DNA of 64,000 nucleotides from Branchinecta lynchi. Lineage: Eukaryota; Arthropoda; Branchiopoda; Anostraca; Branchinectidae. A program made the position numbers and the translations under genes. The notes under the pieces are model-generated. The model was given only the letters and a program-made list of their open reading frames with translations. It made no database searches and was not told the DNA's origin. Positions 1 through 11,193 of this stretch are shown one piece after another; the first letter of the stretch is position 1, and every line of letters begins with the position of its first letter. The stretch spans positions 14,861,869 through 14,925,868 of the forward strand of contig JAKZAP010000009.1 of the NCBI GenBank assembly GCA_023053575.1. Direction: 5' to 3'.

Positions 1-1850
1 GGCACCGGCACGGCACCGGCACGGCACCGGCACGGCACCGGCACGGCACCGGCACCGGCACGGCACCGGCACGGCACCGGCACGGCACCGGCACGGCACC
101 GCGGCACCGGCACGGCAAAGGCACGGCAACACCGCGGCACCAGCTCGGCACCGGCACGGCACCGCACGGCACCGCACGGCACCGGCACGGCACCGCACGG
201 CACCGGCGACAATTTTTCCGGCCACGGACAAATTTTCTGTAGATTACTCTTCGCCATCTGGTATCTGGTATCTGGCGCCCAATAACGAAGGTACTTGGAT
301 GAAAGCTTTATTGAAAACATGCAACCGAAGAAGAAGCTGAACTAGATATGAGGAGATGCTGTTGACCAAATGCGCAAGGTGGTCAACCATGGTTTGGTAC
401 TGGTGCTTGGCGATACTTGGATTTTTCGATATATCGATATTTTCACTTTCGATATTAGATAATCGATATATCGATATTTCCGCTTTCGATATTCAACAAT
501 CGATATATCGATATTTTCACTTTCGATATTCGATAATCGATATTGATATTTGCTTACCATGCTTCGTTTCGCCAAAATCTAAGAACCAAATTTTCATTAA
601 ATAGCATCTTGGATCATTTCAAACTCAGAATAAATGAGAAATGAATTAGGGAAAACATATTGTCCAATTTCGGATACATAAGTGTAGGTTAGTTCGGATT
701 ATTTACAATAATTACGATGAACAAATATCGTTTTCGATAGCGATATTTACGTTTCGATATCGATATTTGGTGCGATATATCGATCGATCGATATCCGATA
801 TATCGCATACTGGATCATCTCGAACTCCGGATGAATAAGAAAGGAACTGCGGAATACACATTGCTCCAATTTCGTATATATAAGTGTGGGTTATGTTGGA
901 TTAATTGCAATCTTTACGAATGAACAAATATCGTTATCGATATCGATATTTACTTTCGATATCGATATTTTGTCCGATACATGGATATATCGATATCGGT
1001 ATCGAATATCGCCCAAAACTTGAGTCAGCTTCAGTATATTTTGCTTCTGGTGAAGGTAATTCAGTGGCGACCAATCTTTTTTTTATATTTGTAGAGTGTG
1101 CTAAGAATGATACTTGGCAGGCATATTTAACTTGGAAAAAGTCAATTTCCCCATCAGACACTCTGGGAGTGCAATAGAGGTATGCTTATTTGAACGTTCG
1201 TGCTTCGAACTTTGCCATTTTCATTCACTTGCTGTGGCTAAATATATGTACCAGTTAGCCTAAGTAGGTAGTCAAGGAAGGAAAAGATTGGTTCATAAAT
1301 TCTTTTATAGAGCCAACCACATTCCTTAAAGTACTCATCATAACCACAAAGTACAGAAAATACTTTGGAGCAAAACATATATTTTCATGATCCCCATGAG
1401 CCCATGATTATTTGTGAAACAAGGGTTTTGCTTCAAAATGAATTTCCAGCTCCCTTAAAGGACCCCTCGCACTAATCACTCTTCAACTTACAGTATTTTA
1501 AAGTATTTGAATACTTTAACTATGCTGTGCTTTCAATAAATAACTAACTGTTTTGGCTGTTTTAAGCCTTTTCCGAGACCCGTTGACTTCTAGCGAAACA
1601 GGGAAACAATTTGCATAACCGATTTTCCTGATGGAAAAAATTCTCGCAGACAACCGTCGCGCAACCGTCTCGAACCGTCGACAGCGTGATACACATCGAA
1701 GGTAGCAAAACACGGCAAGTGAGAAAATCAGCGAGGTTTTGTTAGAGGGGTTAGAATGTACCGCACGAAACGTGGGTCTCCGGGTTTAGAAATATATGTA
1801 ATGATTACGGAAGTAGGTTGCATTAGTATTACAGGTTGCATATTATAGGT
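1..1850. mobile_element. CGAGGGG-family transposon, copy 1, left portion (cut by window edge)
   Basis: Positions 1-205 are a GGCACCGGCAC-type minisatellite; 206 to about 1840 are nearly identical to 53750-55295, the left part of a second copy whose termini are visible there. It includes the TATCGA-rich tract (about 420-1010) and the chain of internal repeats to 1840. The terminal inverted repeat itself is off the window. At 1757-1764 it carries an uninterrupted TGTACCGC, the empty version of the target hit by the 6.4-kb element in the other copy. No transposase ORF seen. Confidence 0.7.
420..1012. repeat. TATCGA palindromic AT-rich tract
   Basis: Dense, imperfect repeats of ATCGATATATCGATAT and TTTCGATAT in two clusters (about 420-555 and 727-1012). 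They are largely self-complementary and could form cruciforms. The short ORFs on both strands here are by-products of the repeat. The tract recurs at 2755-2845 and 53965-54550 with the same transposon. Confidence 0.8.
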
Positions 1851-2680
1851 TGATTTCTAGCGATCCCGCGAGTTCGGCATACTTCCTGATGTCCTAGGGC
1901 GATGAAACTTGGCAGGTATGTCAGGGATCCGAACAGATTGACTTGAGAACAGCCGTTTCCCCGACCCGACCGTCGTGGGGGGAGTGGGTGGATGGGGGGT
2001 CCGGAATCTAGTGGCGTGCATAACTTTTGAACGGGTGATCGGATTTGAATGAAACTTGTCTGGTGAGCTATCGCCTCGGACGTTCAGTGTCACGTCCGGG
2101 TCGGGTCCGATACCTGTGGGGATGGGGGGGGGGGGGTGGTGGAAAACTCAAGAAACTATAAAAGCAGAGGGATTGGGACGAAACTTAATGGATGGAACAA
2201 GCATTAGGCCTAGATGAAAATGACGGAACCAGATGGTTTCGGGGCACTGTGGGGGGAGTTGGAGGGGGTTTCCTGGAATTCCGGTAGTCGTGAGTTAGAA
2301 TAGTTCCAGATGTAAAACGACAACGAAACTTTGCAGGCATATTAGTGACCCGAATTATCTAGACTTAAGAACCTGACACAACATACCCCCGGAAACTTCC
2401 GTTCCTAGATCCGAGCATTTTTCGGGGAGCAAGAGAAGAGAAATATGGAAATTGACTTCTATAAATTGCGAACGAGTGGTCTGATTCGAGTGAAACTTCA
2501 TGGGTGGTACGAATCGACGGCCTCGACATGTAAAACATGCGTTCGAATCACATGCGACCACGATTAGGGGAATTGGGGGTGGGGGGACTTTTGACATGCA
2601 CAAAAAACAAACGGATGGACCGAATGAGATGCAAATTCGACAGTGCCGAGTTTATGCGGCCTAGATTTGTTATTTGGCGT
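1851..2680. repeat. Diverged repeat block between transposon halves
   Basis: G-rich block with several 200-400 bp degenerate units sharing phrases such as GAAACTTGGCAGG / GAAACTTTGCAGG and GGGGGGAGTTGG. Its right part (about 2243-2680) is repeated almost exactly at 4232-4672, directly after the transposon end at 4231. No credible coding region: the ORFs here run through poly-G tracts and repeat units. Confidence 0.65.
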
Positions 2681-4231
2681 ACACATTGCTCCAATTTCGT
2701 ATATATAAGTGTGGGTTATGTTGGATTAATTGCAATCTTTACGAATGAACAAATATCGTTATCGATATCGATATTTACTTTCGATATCGATATTTTGTCC
2801 GATACATGGATATATCGATATCGGTATCGAATATCGCCCAAAACTTGAGTCAGCTTCAGTATATTTTGCTTCTGGTGAAGGTTATTCAGTGGCGACCAAT
2901 CTTTTTTTTATATTTGTAGAGTGTGCTAAGAATGATACTTGGCAGGCATATTTAACTTGGAAAAAGTCAATTTCCCCATCAGACACTCTGGGAGTGCAAT
3001 AGAGGTATGCTTATTTGAACGTTCGTGCTTCGAACTTTGCCATTTTCATGCACTTGCTGTGGCTAAATATATGTACCAGTTAGCCTAAGTAGGTAGTCAA
3101 GGAAGGAAAAGATTGGTTCATAAATTCTTTTATAGAGCCAACCACATTCCTTAAAGTACTCATCATAACCACAAAGTACAGAAAATACTTTGGAGCAAAA
3201 CATATATTTTCATGATCCCCATGAGCCCATGATTATTTGTGAAACAAGGGTTTTGCTTCAAAATGAATTTCCAGCTCCCTTAAAGGACCCCTCGCACTAA
3301 TCACTCTTCAACTTACAGTATTTTAAAGTATTTGAATACTTTAACTATGCTGTGCTTTCAATAAATAACTAACTGTTTTGGCTGTTTGGCATAACCGATT
3401 TTCCTGATGGAAAAAATTCTCGCAGACAACCGTCGCGCAACCGTCTCGAACCGTCGACAGCGTGATACACATCGAAGGTAGCAAAACACGGCAAGTGAGA
3501 AAATTAGCGAGGTTTTGTTAGAGGGGTTAGAATGTACCGCACGAAACGTGGGTCTCCGGGTTTAGAAATATATGTAATGATTACGGAAGTAGGTTGCATT
3601 AGTATTATAGGTTGCATTAGTTTGAGCAAAATATACAACTACGTGATCCCCATGAGCCCATAGTCACTTTTGCCTAAAGGGTTTTGCTTTCACATGAATT
3701 TCTAGTGCCCTTAAAGTGCAAAAATAAAATACTTTTCACCAGATCATTCTCTTGATTTCCAAGGGCCCACAATCATTCTTATTTCAAGGGTATGGCTTAT
3801 AATTAAACACAAGAAACCCAAGAATTTACAAATTCCTAAATTTCATCCTCTGACCCAGCCTTGCAAGTACCATATGAGCTGCTAGCTCTTGTATTCAACA
3901 CACATTGCCGACTTCATTCTCGGCCAATATCTGATGAAATTTGTTTACATGTACATCAGAAATCGTGCTTTATCACAATACTGTAATTTGAAGTAAAAAA
4001 AAACCTCGGCACCGGCTTGGCACCGGCACGGCACCGGCTTGGCACCGGCACGGCACCGGCTCGGCACCGACACGGCACCGCGGCACCGGCACGGCACCGG
4101 CTCGGCACCGGCACGGCACCGCGGCACCGGCACGGCACCGGCTCGGCACCGCGGCACCGGCACGGCACCGACACGGCACCGCGGCACGCGCCACTTGGTG
4201 TACATCGTTTTTGGGAGTGAGCAACCCCTCG
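2681..4231. mobile_element. CGAGGGG-family transposon, right portion
   Basis: From 2681 the sequence rejoins the element at the point corresponding to about 875 and runs to its right end. 2681-3600 repeats 875-1790 nearly exactly (lacking about 50 bp near 3388). It passes the right minisatellite (about 4003-4190) and ends in GTGTACATC...GAGTGAGCAACCCCTCG at 4231. The same right end is at 62305. TGTACCGC at 3533-3540 is a second empty target of the nested 6.4-kb element. Confidence 0.7.
4003..4190. repeat. GGCACCGGCACGGCACC minisatellite, right-end array
   Basis: GC-rich array of about 11-17 bp units (CACGGCACCGG, CTTGGCACCGG, CGCGGCACC variants), strongly unlike the 40% GC surroundings. It lies just inside a transposon end. 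All six frames stay open through it, giving spurious Ala/Pro/Arg/Cys ORFs. Confidence 0.9.
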
Positions 4232-5000
4232 GGGGGGAGTTGGAGGGGGGTTTCCTGGAATTCCGGTAGTCGTGAGTTAGAATAGTTCCAGATGTAAAAC
4301 GACAACGAAACTTTGCAGACACATTAGTGACCCGAATTATCTTGACTTAAGAACCTGACACAACATACCCCCGGAAACTTCCGTTCCTAGACCCGAGCAT
4401 TTTTTGGGGAGCAAGAGAAGAGAAATATGGAAATTGACTTCTATAAATTGCAAACGAGTGGTCTGATTCGAGTGAAACTTCATGGGTGATACGAATCGAT
4501 GGCCTCGACATGTAAAACATGCGTTCGAACCATATGCGACCACGATTAGGGGAATTGGGGGTGGGGGGACTTTTGACATGCACAAAAACCAAACGGATGG
4601 ACCGAATGAGATGCAAATTCGACAGTGCCGAGTTTATGCGGCCTAGATTTGTTATTTGGCGTCCGGGCCGGATTCGGCCAAGGTAGGGGGGGTACTGGAA
4701 ACTTGCAGATAGGCTATGCTCCAATTTCAGTTAAACTTGATGGACAGGAACAGGGAATTAAGAGATTGGGCCCGAACCGGCTCCGACAACGTTGGTGGGA
4801 GGGGGGGGGGGGGGTACCGGAACTTTCCAAAAATGCTCAGATTCGAGTGATGGTATAAAAGAAAATGCTTTAGGTGGTCGATTTTTTTTATTCCGAACCA
4901 GACTCGGCCACGGTAGGTGGAGATAGAGCGAGTACCGGAAATCCTGTAGCACGTCTAGGGATCAAACAAATGGATTTATTGGGATGAAAGTTTGAACAGT
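4232..5000. repeat. Flanking repeat after transposon copy 1
   Basis: 4232-4672 duplicates 2243-2680 with a few differences; 4673-5000 continues with degenerate units of the same G-rich type (poly-G at 4800-4814). If the transposon made an 8-bp duplication as elsewhere it should be GGGGGGAG (4232-4239), but the left flank is not in the window. No gene seen. Confidence 0.55.
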
Positions 5001-5169
5001 CATGTGCATTTGCTACAGACAATCGAGACGATGCCGGAACTGCTCAGAAATGAGTGAAACTAAATATCCTATTTCTATTTCCGAACCGCATTTTTGGATG
5101 GCGGGTGTATTTTGTGACGCTCTCATCTACTTTCTTGTACTGCCTACTCGTACAAGTGCCATATGAGCT

Positions 5170-5375
5170 CGTAGCTCTTGTTTCTGTTGGAAAAAGTTCT
5201 CGCAGACAACCGTCGACAGCGTGATACACATCGAAGGCAGCAAAACACGGCAAGTGAAATCAGCGTGGTTTTGATAGAGGGGTTTGAATTTACCGTACGA
5301 AATTAGGATCTCGGGGTTTAGAAATAAATGGAGTGATTTTGGAAGTAGGTTGCGTTAGTATAATAGGTAAGACAG
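5170..5375. repeat. Fragment of TTAAAGGACC-family MITE
   Basis: Contains the family core (GAAAAAGTTCTCGCAGACAA, CGTGATACACATCGAAGG, GGTTTAGAAATA, TAGTATAATAGGTAAGACAG) also seen at 1560-1840, 15240-15400, 31080-31545 and 40690-40890. The left end is missing. Confidence 0.6.
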
Positions 5376-6320
5376 AAGCTTTAATCTTTTAGATTTGTGT
5401 TGCTTTGGAGGTTAGGGGAAACTATTCACTCAATACTCTATCCCCTGGGCCACATAGGCTGCCTGCGTAAATCGCTACGTTTTGGGTTGTCTTCAAAATA
5501 TTCCTTGCATGACGCTGCATTTGTCTCTGGAAGCCATTCTTTCCGTTTTATGTCCACAGAGCTTCGTGTTCCCGGCCGAACCGTTAATCTGAGCTTAAAG
5601 CTAACAGCTTATCTTGATCCGGTACGTTTTCTTATCCCTGTGTGAACCTCGTCCTCCTACTTGTCCGTGTTTTCCCCTCTTTACCGGATTCTGTCCCCTC
5701 GAGCAAAAAATAGCATCATGTCCCAATCCGGAATGTTTTTTTGTTTACCCATATGTGAACTCCGTCGCTATACAACTTTGTGTGTTAGCAGCTTTCCGGT
5801 CTTCACCGGATTCAGGCCGAATGATCCGGTGGGCCGGAAAACCGACATAATACCCTTAAATTATTGACATTTGTGAAGCGATTAGTGTAACATATGAAAG
5901 AAACCTTACTTGCAAATAACCGAGACTGTACGATCATGACAGAGAAACTCCATCCACACCATCCTTTCGAGCGCTTGCCCCTTATTTCATCTTCTTCCTA
6001 GTGGTGCTGAGATTCGTAGGTGGAGTCACATTTAGGAGAGACGGTAATTAAGATCAACTACCAACATAAAAAGCATTACGTTTATTTTAAAATTTGATCT
6101 GCGGAAGGAGAATTTAAATTTTATATTTCCCTCCCAAGCAAAAGGTGCAGGAAAAATCGTATTTCCTTACAGCATCACCACCATCTGGAACATTTGAGTT
6201 GGCATCATTAAAGTGTTTCCCATAGGCCCAGGGGCGTAGAGGTGCGAGGCCATTACGGGATGGAAAACAGATGATGGTAGACAAGGAATCCGCAGAACAG
6301 GGAACGGAGGAATCAATAAC
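5376..6320. other. No recognisable gene
   Basis: A frame is open from 5397 to 5645 and reads 82 residues with no family motif, no splice context and no counterpart elsewhere; I do not call it a gene. The rest is unique AT-rich sequence without a visible repeat. Confidence 0.4.
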
Positions 6321-6322
6321 TA

Positions 6323-6985
6323 GTTATCGCTAAAGTTTAACTGAAAAGTCAACTTATTTTATATCATTAAACTGAAGACACTGCGTAATTTAGATTAGGA
6401 TTTTTTTTTTCACTATTTGCTCTAGTATAACGTTCAGAATATCTGCGGCCATCCTCACAACGCAAAATTCTACTATGACGCGGAAAATTTGAATCTCTAT
6501 CCAAACGCGGCTTTTCATTAGCCAGTGATCAGCTTGCGGAAGGTAGCAAATTGCCTGAATATTATTTTTGAAAAACGCTTTCGTCAAGCATACAACACCG
6601 GTACAAGTTTAACAGAAAGACCAATTTATTTGTGTGTCATTTGACTTGAGACACTGCATTATTTGGATTGTGTTAAGCAACTTTATTTTTATTTTTCACT
6701 ATTTGCTCTAGTATGACAGTCAGAATATATATGGCCGTCTTTACAGCGCAAAATTCTGCCATGACGCGGAAAATATGAACCTCAATACAAATACCGCTTT
6801 TCAGTGGCTATTAATCAGCTTGCGGGCCGTTGCTCAAGGCGTTAACACTTAGTTTTCGCAAATCCTTTTTTGTCAAGCTTACAACACAGGGACAAGGGCA
6901 CAGGGATACCACAAATCCGACAGGGAAGTAACGCATTTTCATCGGGTCTTCAAACCTCTTTAAATGAATCTTCAAACGTCTTAGC
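6323..6985. mobile_element. TTTAAAGTTTAACTGAAAA MITE, two fused partial copies
   Basis: CTAAAGTTTAACTGAAAAG starts the element. The body (ACTATTTGCTCTAGTAT, CGCAAAATTCTACTATGACG, GTCAAGCATACAACAC) appears twice, at about 6323-6600 and 6610-6900, and the region ends with the GGGTCTTCAAACCTCTTTAA segment found at the right of other copies. Confidence 0.65.
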
Positions 6986-7079
6986 CCCTTTCTGTTAAAC
7001 TTTACAGTATTGATCGGCTTGGGAGCTTCCCTGCTAGTTCAATTGAGGGGATGTTACCCCGAGAGATCTTATGCAGTGT

Positions 7080-7282
7080 ATAGGACCCGACGGCTAGTAA
7101 ATTAGTGTAAATTACACTAATGTGTAATTTACATTAATTGGCTGAAATGGAGGAGTTGGTATATTGTGGGTTTGACCCAACTTAGTGTGTAAAGTGTAAG
7201 TTTGTAAAGTTTATTTTGTTTTGTATAATGGCCCTAGTTGGCCGGTATTTGATCCAAATAAATAAATAATAAATAAATAATG
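7080..7282 (+). mobile_element. LINE 3' end (untranslated tail)
   Basis: TTTTGTTTTGTATAATGGCC, then CTAGTTGGCCGGTATTTG and a tail of AATAAATAAATAATAAATAA. This style of 3' end (short oligo-repeat after a U-rich untranslated region) is typical of 5'-truncated non-LTR retrotransposons. No coding part kept. Confidence 0.45.
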
Positions 7283-7572
7283 CAAATTTTTCCTTATGAG
7301 GCTCATGAATGAGTTCATGAATTTTCATGACCTCATGATCTCATTTTTATGAATAAGGTTATCCCTTATGAGGTTATCTTTGCCTGCATTGCAGGCGTGG
7401 AGTTCATGATCCCTTTTCAGTTTTCTTTATTTTTTTTTTGTTAGGTTATTATTTAGATAAGTTTGGCCCTTGTTTGCCATTTTAAAAAAAACAAGAGCTG
7501 GAAGCTCATATGGCACTTGCAAGGCTGGGTCAGAGGATGAAAGTAGGAATTCTTCAGTTCGTGGGTTTGTTG

Positions 7573-7741
7573 CAGGCCCGTATCCAGGAATTTATTTCGG
7601 GGGGGGGGGGGGGGGGGGTCCCTGCGGGTCGCACTATAAAGTACAAAAAAGACATAAATCAGAGGGAAAAGCCTATAAAAATGAGTATTTTTGTATGTTT
7701 CGGTGGGGGGTTCAACCCCCCCCCCCCTGGATACGGCCTTG
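7573..7741. mobile_element. CAAGGCCGTATCCAGG MITE
   Basis: Inverted termini CAGGCCCGTATCCAGG and CCTGGATACGGCCTTG enclose a G run, an internal AT-rich core and a C run. Same family as 12508, 13436 and 45070. No matching target duplication here. It sits between two imperfect copies of a 110-bp segment (about 7380-7490 and 7740-7850), so a local rearrangement may have replaced one flank. Confidence 0.75.
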
Positions 7742-7902
7742 CCTGGAGTCATGAATTTTTTCGCAGTTCATGATCCCTTTTGAGTTTTCTTTATTTTTGT
7801 TGTTAGTTTATTATTTAGATTAGTTTGGCCCTTGTCTGCCATTTAAAAAAAAAAATTAGACGTAGGTCTGTAGCAGTCCTGTTATTCTCAGTTGCATATA
7901 CC

Positions 7903-8237
7903 CAAGTAGCAAATTTTTTTTTACACTTTTCAAGCTAGATTTGAAACCAGCTTGATGGTAGTCTTTCCCTTCTCCGGTGTTCCAATTGTCGGTGTGGCGA
8001 GTTGTCTTGTGGCGAGTTGTCGTGGAATCGAGGTAAAGACTATTAGAATCCTAAATTTAGGAAATCTAGTAGATAATGTTTACTGATTTTTCGAGATATT
8101 TATTATTACCCGAGATATTTAGATATTTAGTATCAGGGTAAGTTAAGGTTTAATGTCACCGGAGAAGGGAGAGACTACCATCAAGCTGGTTTCAAATCTA
8201 GTTTTAAAAGTGTAAACAAATTTGCTAAATATAGTCA
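7903..8237. mobile_element. Foldback element with about 75-bp arms
   Basis: The left arm (AAGTAGCAAATTTTTTTTTA, CAAGCTAGATTTGAAACCAG, CTTGATGGTAGTC) is matched in reverse complement by the right arm (GACTACCATCAAGC, TGGTTTCAAATCTAG, TAAACAAATTTGCT). The loop of about 170 bp is AT-rich. No ORF, so it is non-autonomous. Confidence 0.75.
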
Positions 8238-8261
8238 AGTTTGCACATCACGCCAAAAATA

Positions 8262-8395
8262 AGCCAGTTTACCACGTTTTAACAGCCACGTTTTACGCCA
8301 CACGCCAGTTGCAAAAATATTTACGCCAATCTCCGAGAAAATCCGTCAGTTTGGCATAAAATCCGTCAATCTGGCAACACTGCTCCTATCTCATC
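8262..8395. repeat. Repeat shared with 35040-35220
   Basis: AAAATCCGTCAGTTTGGC, TTACGCCAAT and GGCAACACTGC are shared with the segment at 35040-35220. Diverged, function unknown. Confidence 0.4.
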
Positions 8396-8499
8396 AAGCG
8401 AACTTCTATCTCTGCGTACTTGAGGGGGCGGGGTCACGACCTGTTGACGGAGAAACAGGCCTAACGCTTTCCGCATTCCAAGGAGGCGTCGTTTCTAAC

Positions 8500-10700
8500 G
8501 AGTAGAAAATACGTAGAGGGCATCTGGTGGGTCGTAAATTAATTAGGATAGAATCCTGTCAAGCATGGGATAGAAAAGATCCGATGCACGTCGAAGCCGT
8601 AACGGAGAATCAGAATGCCTTGGAGCTTTTTTGTGTGGGAATTTGTCATTTATAAATGGGGAATGCCTGGTTTGTCTACGTTCGTTGTTAAGTAGGCTAC
8701 GTAGAATTACAAATTAATTATGACGATTTTGTTTTTAAATATGTAATGTAGAGGCGAAAGCCTATTAAAATGTAGATATGGTGGGATAAAAAACAAAACA
8801 AAAATCTCGAGGTTGTTGAAAACGCAAACAAAGAATCGGGATGACTTGGAACCGCTTGGAGCTTTTTGCTGGGGAATATATCGTTAGAGAGGTTTAGAAA
8901 TCTTGGAAGGGGGGATATTTTCTGTGGACATCAGTGCTTGTTAAAGGACACGTTGTACTCATGTCGTACTTTATTAGTACTCTCTCTCGTCGTACTAATT
9001 TATTCTACTTCAGTAGTATTTCCACCCATTCTCGTTCCCGAGATTCCGCACTTCAGAAGTGTATCCCATCTCTATATTAGCATCATACGTGTGGTGCTAG
9101 TATAGGATATTACGTTTGCCATGTTTGTTCTCTTTACGTGACGCATCGGGTTCCCGATCATAGTTTCTGAGAAGCTTATTGGTCTGGAGACCGGTTATGC
9201 AAATTTTGCCAAGACTGCCATCCAAGTCAAGGGACACAGAAAGAGACTAAAAACAGACGATGACTTGTTAACGAATTGGAGTTTTTTTGAAAAAGGGAAT
9301 GCCTGTTTTCTGTTGTCGACATTCGCTGTCTAAATACGTAGATGGCATCTGGTGGATTGTACATGAACCATGAGAGAATGTTGTCAAATATGGCATGTTG
9401 AGGCGAAAGCTTTTCAAATGCAATATATAACAGAATTGAAAAGACCTGAGGCCTATCGAAGACGCAAATAAAGAACTGGAATGCCTTGGAAATTTTTTGT
9501 GTTGTAATATATTATCGCTTAGTATACTATTCTGACCCAAGGTCAACCCAACCATCACTCGCTAATCCGAAGCCTTTACGGCCCAATATCCATCACTTCG
9601 TCGAACGATAAGCATAAGTAGTATTTTTGCAACCAGTTCACGAAAAGCGCCTTCATTCGTTGAGAGTCGTGAAGCTGATTTGTTTGCGTCTCACCGCGCG
9701 TCAGAAAAAGGGAATGCCTAGTTGCCCTAGTTGTTGTTGTCAAGGTTCGTTGTCCAAGTAGGCTCCCTAGAAGGCGTCTGGTGGCTTGTAGATCAATTAG
9801 GATAGAATCTTGTCAAATAATCAATCAGTTCAACTAAATAGCTTGAAGAGGTCGTCGAGGAAAGTAAACGACAACAAACAACAACAACATTTACAGACAA
9901 CATACAACAATTTAACTAATACGTTTTACGAGAAACGACCTGAAACAAAAGCTGCTACAAAACTGTCTAAAAACTCAGCTGGACACACGGACTTCTAGAT
10001 GGGTCAGTACAAAAATATAACGTCCACAGCACGAGGTCTTCATCAACGTCCTGGTTAGTAGAGAATGGTTTTTCGGCAGCCGACATTTTGAAACATGTAC
10101 GAGGGGCTTCAGCGAACACTTTTGATGGTCGTACCTCTGTTTGTAATCAAGTTCTTTAGTAAATAAATACAACAATTACTGGAATTTATTATTAGTTGTC
10201 CCAACATACATAGTGACCAGACTATGTATTTTCAACTCTCATTACATGAACGGCTCATCTGGGGACAACGCCCCATCTTTGCTTCGTCATTCTTGGAAAA
10301 CGTGGGATAGAAAATATACGAGGCGTATGAGAAGGCGTGAATAAAGAATTTAAAATGCCTTGAACTTTTTTCGGGGGAATCTATCCCTCAGCAAAGAGGA
10401 GATTTATTATTGTGTCTGTTGTCTAAGGCCGTTGTAAAAATAGTTAGGAGAGCATCTGGAAGATTGTAAATTAATTAGGAGGCCCTCTTTCGATAATGGG
10501 ATAGAAAGACCTTAGGTGCGTCAAAGTACCAAGAGAAATAAAACAGGCAAAGATCCGAGGCAAAAACGGAGGCGCGAGTTCAGAAATCTGGAAAGGGGGA
10601 TTTTTTTGTGAGGAATCATAGATTGATTGTAAATGCGAATGCGTGATTGGTCTTTTGCTAATGATTGATTTAGTTGGGAAGGAGTTCAAATACTGTTAAG
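8500..10700. repeat. Degenerate long-period tandem array
   Basis: Four diverged units, anchored at about 8518, 9348, 9775 and 10450, each carry (G/A)GGCATCTGGTGG or a variant, then GTAAATTAATTAGGATAG, TCAAGCATGGGATAGAAA and GAATGCCTTGGAGCTTTTT. Spacing is 430-830 bp. No ORF is conserved between units. The ORFs in this stretch are short, mutually unrelated and without motifs. Confidence 0.6.
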
Positions 10701-10914
10701 GGATTTGGTAGGTCGTAAGCAGTTTATACTTGTGATATACTCAGATAATGCATAAAACGGATACGTCAGCTACGATGAGGACCCTTGCCAAGAAGGGCTG
10801 ACCCCCTCCCCCCCCCCCCCTCTATACGGCCCTGCCAACAGCTTACAGAACATGACCGTAAATCGGTCGGAAAATGTTTCGTATATCTGCTCTATGCTTG
10901 ATATTTCTTTTCAG

Positions 10915-11193
10915 AGCCGCCTCGCTTACAGCTTGAGGCATACCAGAGCCAAGTGATTACCGGAGTTGGATTGGACGTTAAACTCGCCTGTCCAGTGAAA
11001 TCGAAATCCGGAAATCTTCTCGTTGAGTGGAGTAAGGATGGTGAAGTGATGCACTCGGATTTTTTCCGGATTAAAGTAGTCGGAAATGTTTTGCGGATCA
11101 AGGATGTCCGGAAAGACGACGGCGGAAGATATTTGTGCACGGGGGTGAATGGATTCGGATCCGAAAACGTATTTCTGGATTTAATAGTCTTGG
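10915..11193 (+). CDS. FGFRL1: FGFRL1-A exon: Ig domain I
   Basis: This 279-bp exon encodes a whole Ig domain. It follows the acceptor TTTCTTTTCAG and ends before GTAAGT, phase 1 on both sides. The translation starts [12 protein letters not shown]; the disulphide cysteines are in LACPV and YLCTG, with the core Trp in VEWSKDG between them, then [23 protein letters not shown]1 Ig I has the same order (CPV, W-KDG, DAG-Y-C, NGFGS), so I assign domain I. Symmetric phase 1-1 means the exon could be skipped without a frameshift, as happens for Ig I in FGFRs. The last base G joins AT of the next exon to give Asp. Confidence 0.9.

Noticed and set aside
905..1177. 90-codon ORF repeated at 2730 and 54445
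   Set aside because: Repeated because the whole transposon is repeated; it begins in the TATCGA tract and has no domain. Conservation reflects recent duplication, not coding constraint.
3945..4322. Overlapping ORFs rich in Ala, Pro, Arg, Cys and His on both strands
   Set aside because: They read through the GGCACCGGC minisatellite in every frame; the same happens at 53473-53860 and 62113-62338.
7453..7773. Gly- and Pro-rich ORFs
   Set aside because: They pass through poly-G and poly-C runs of a MITE.
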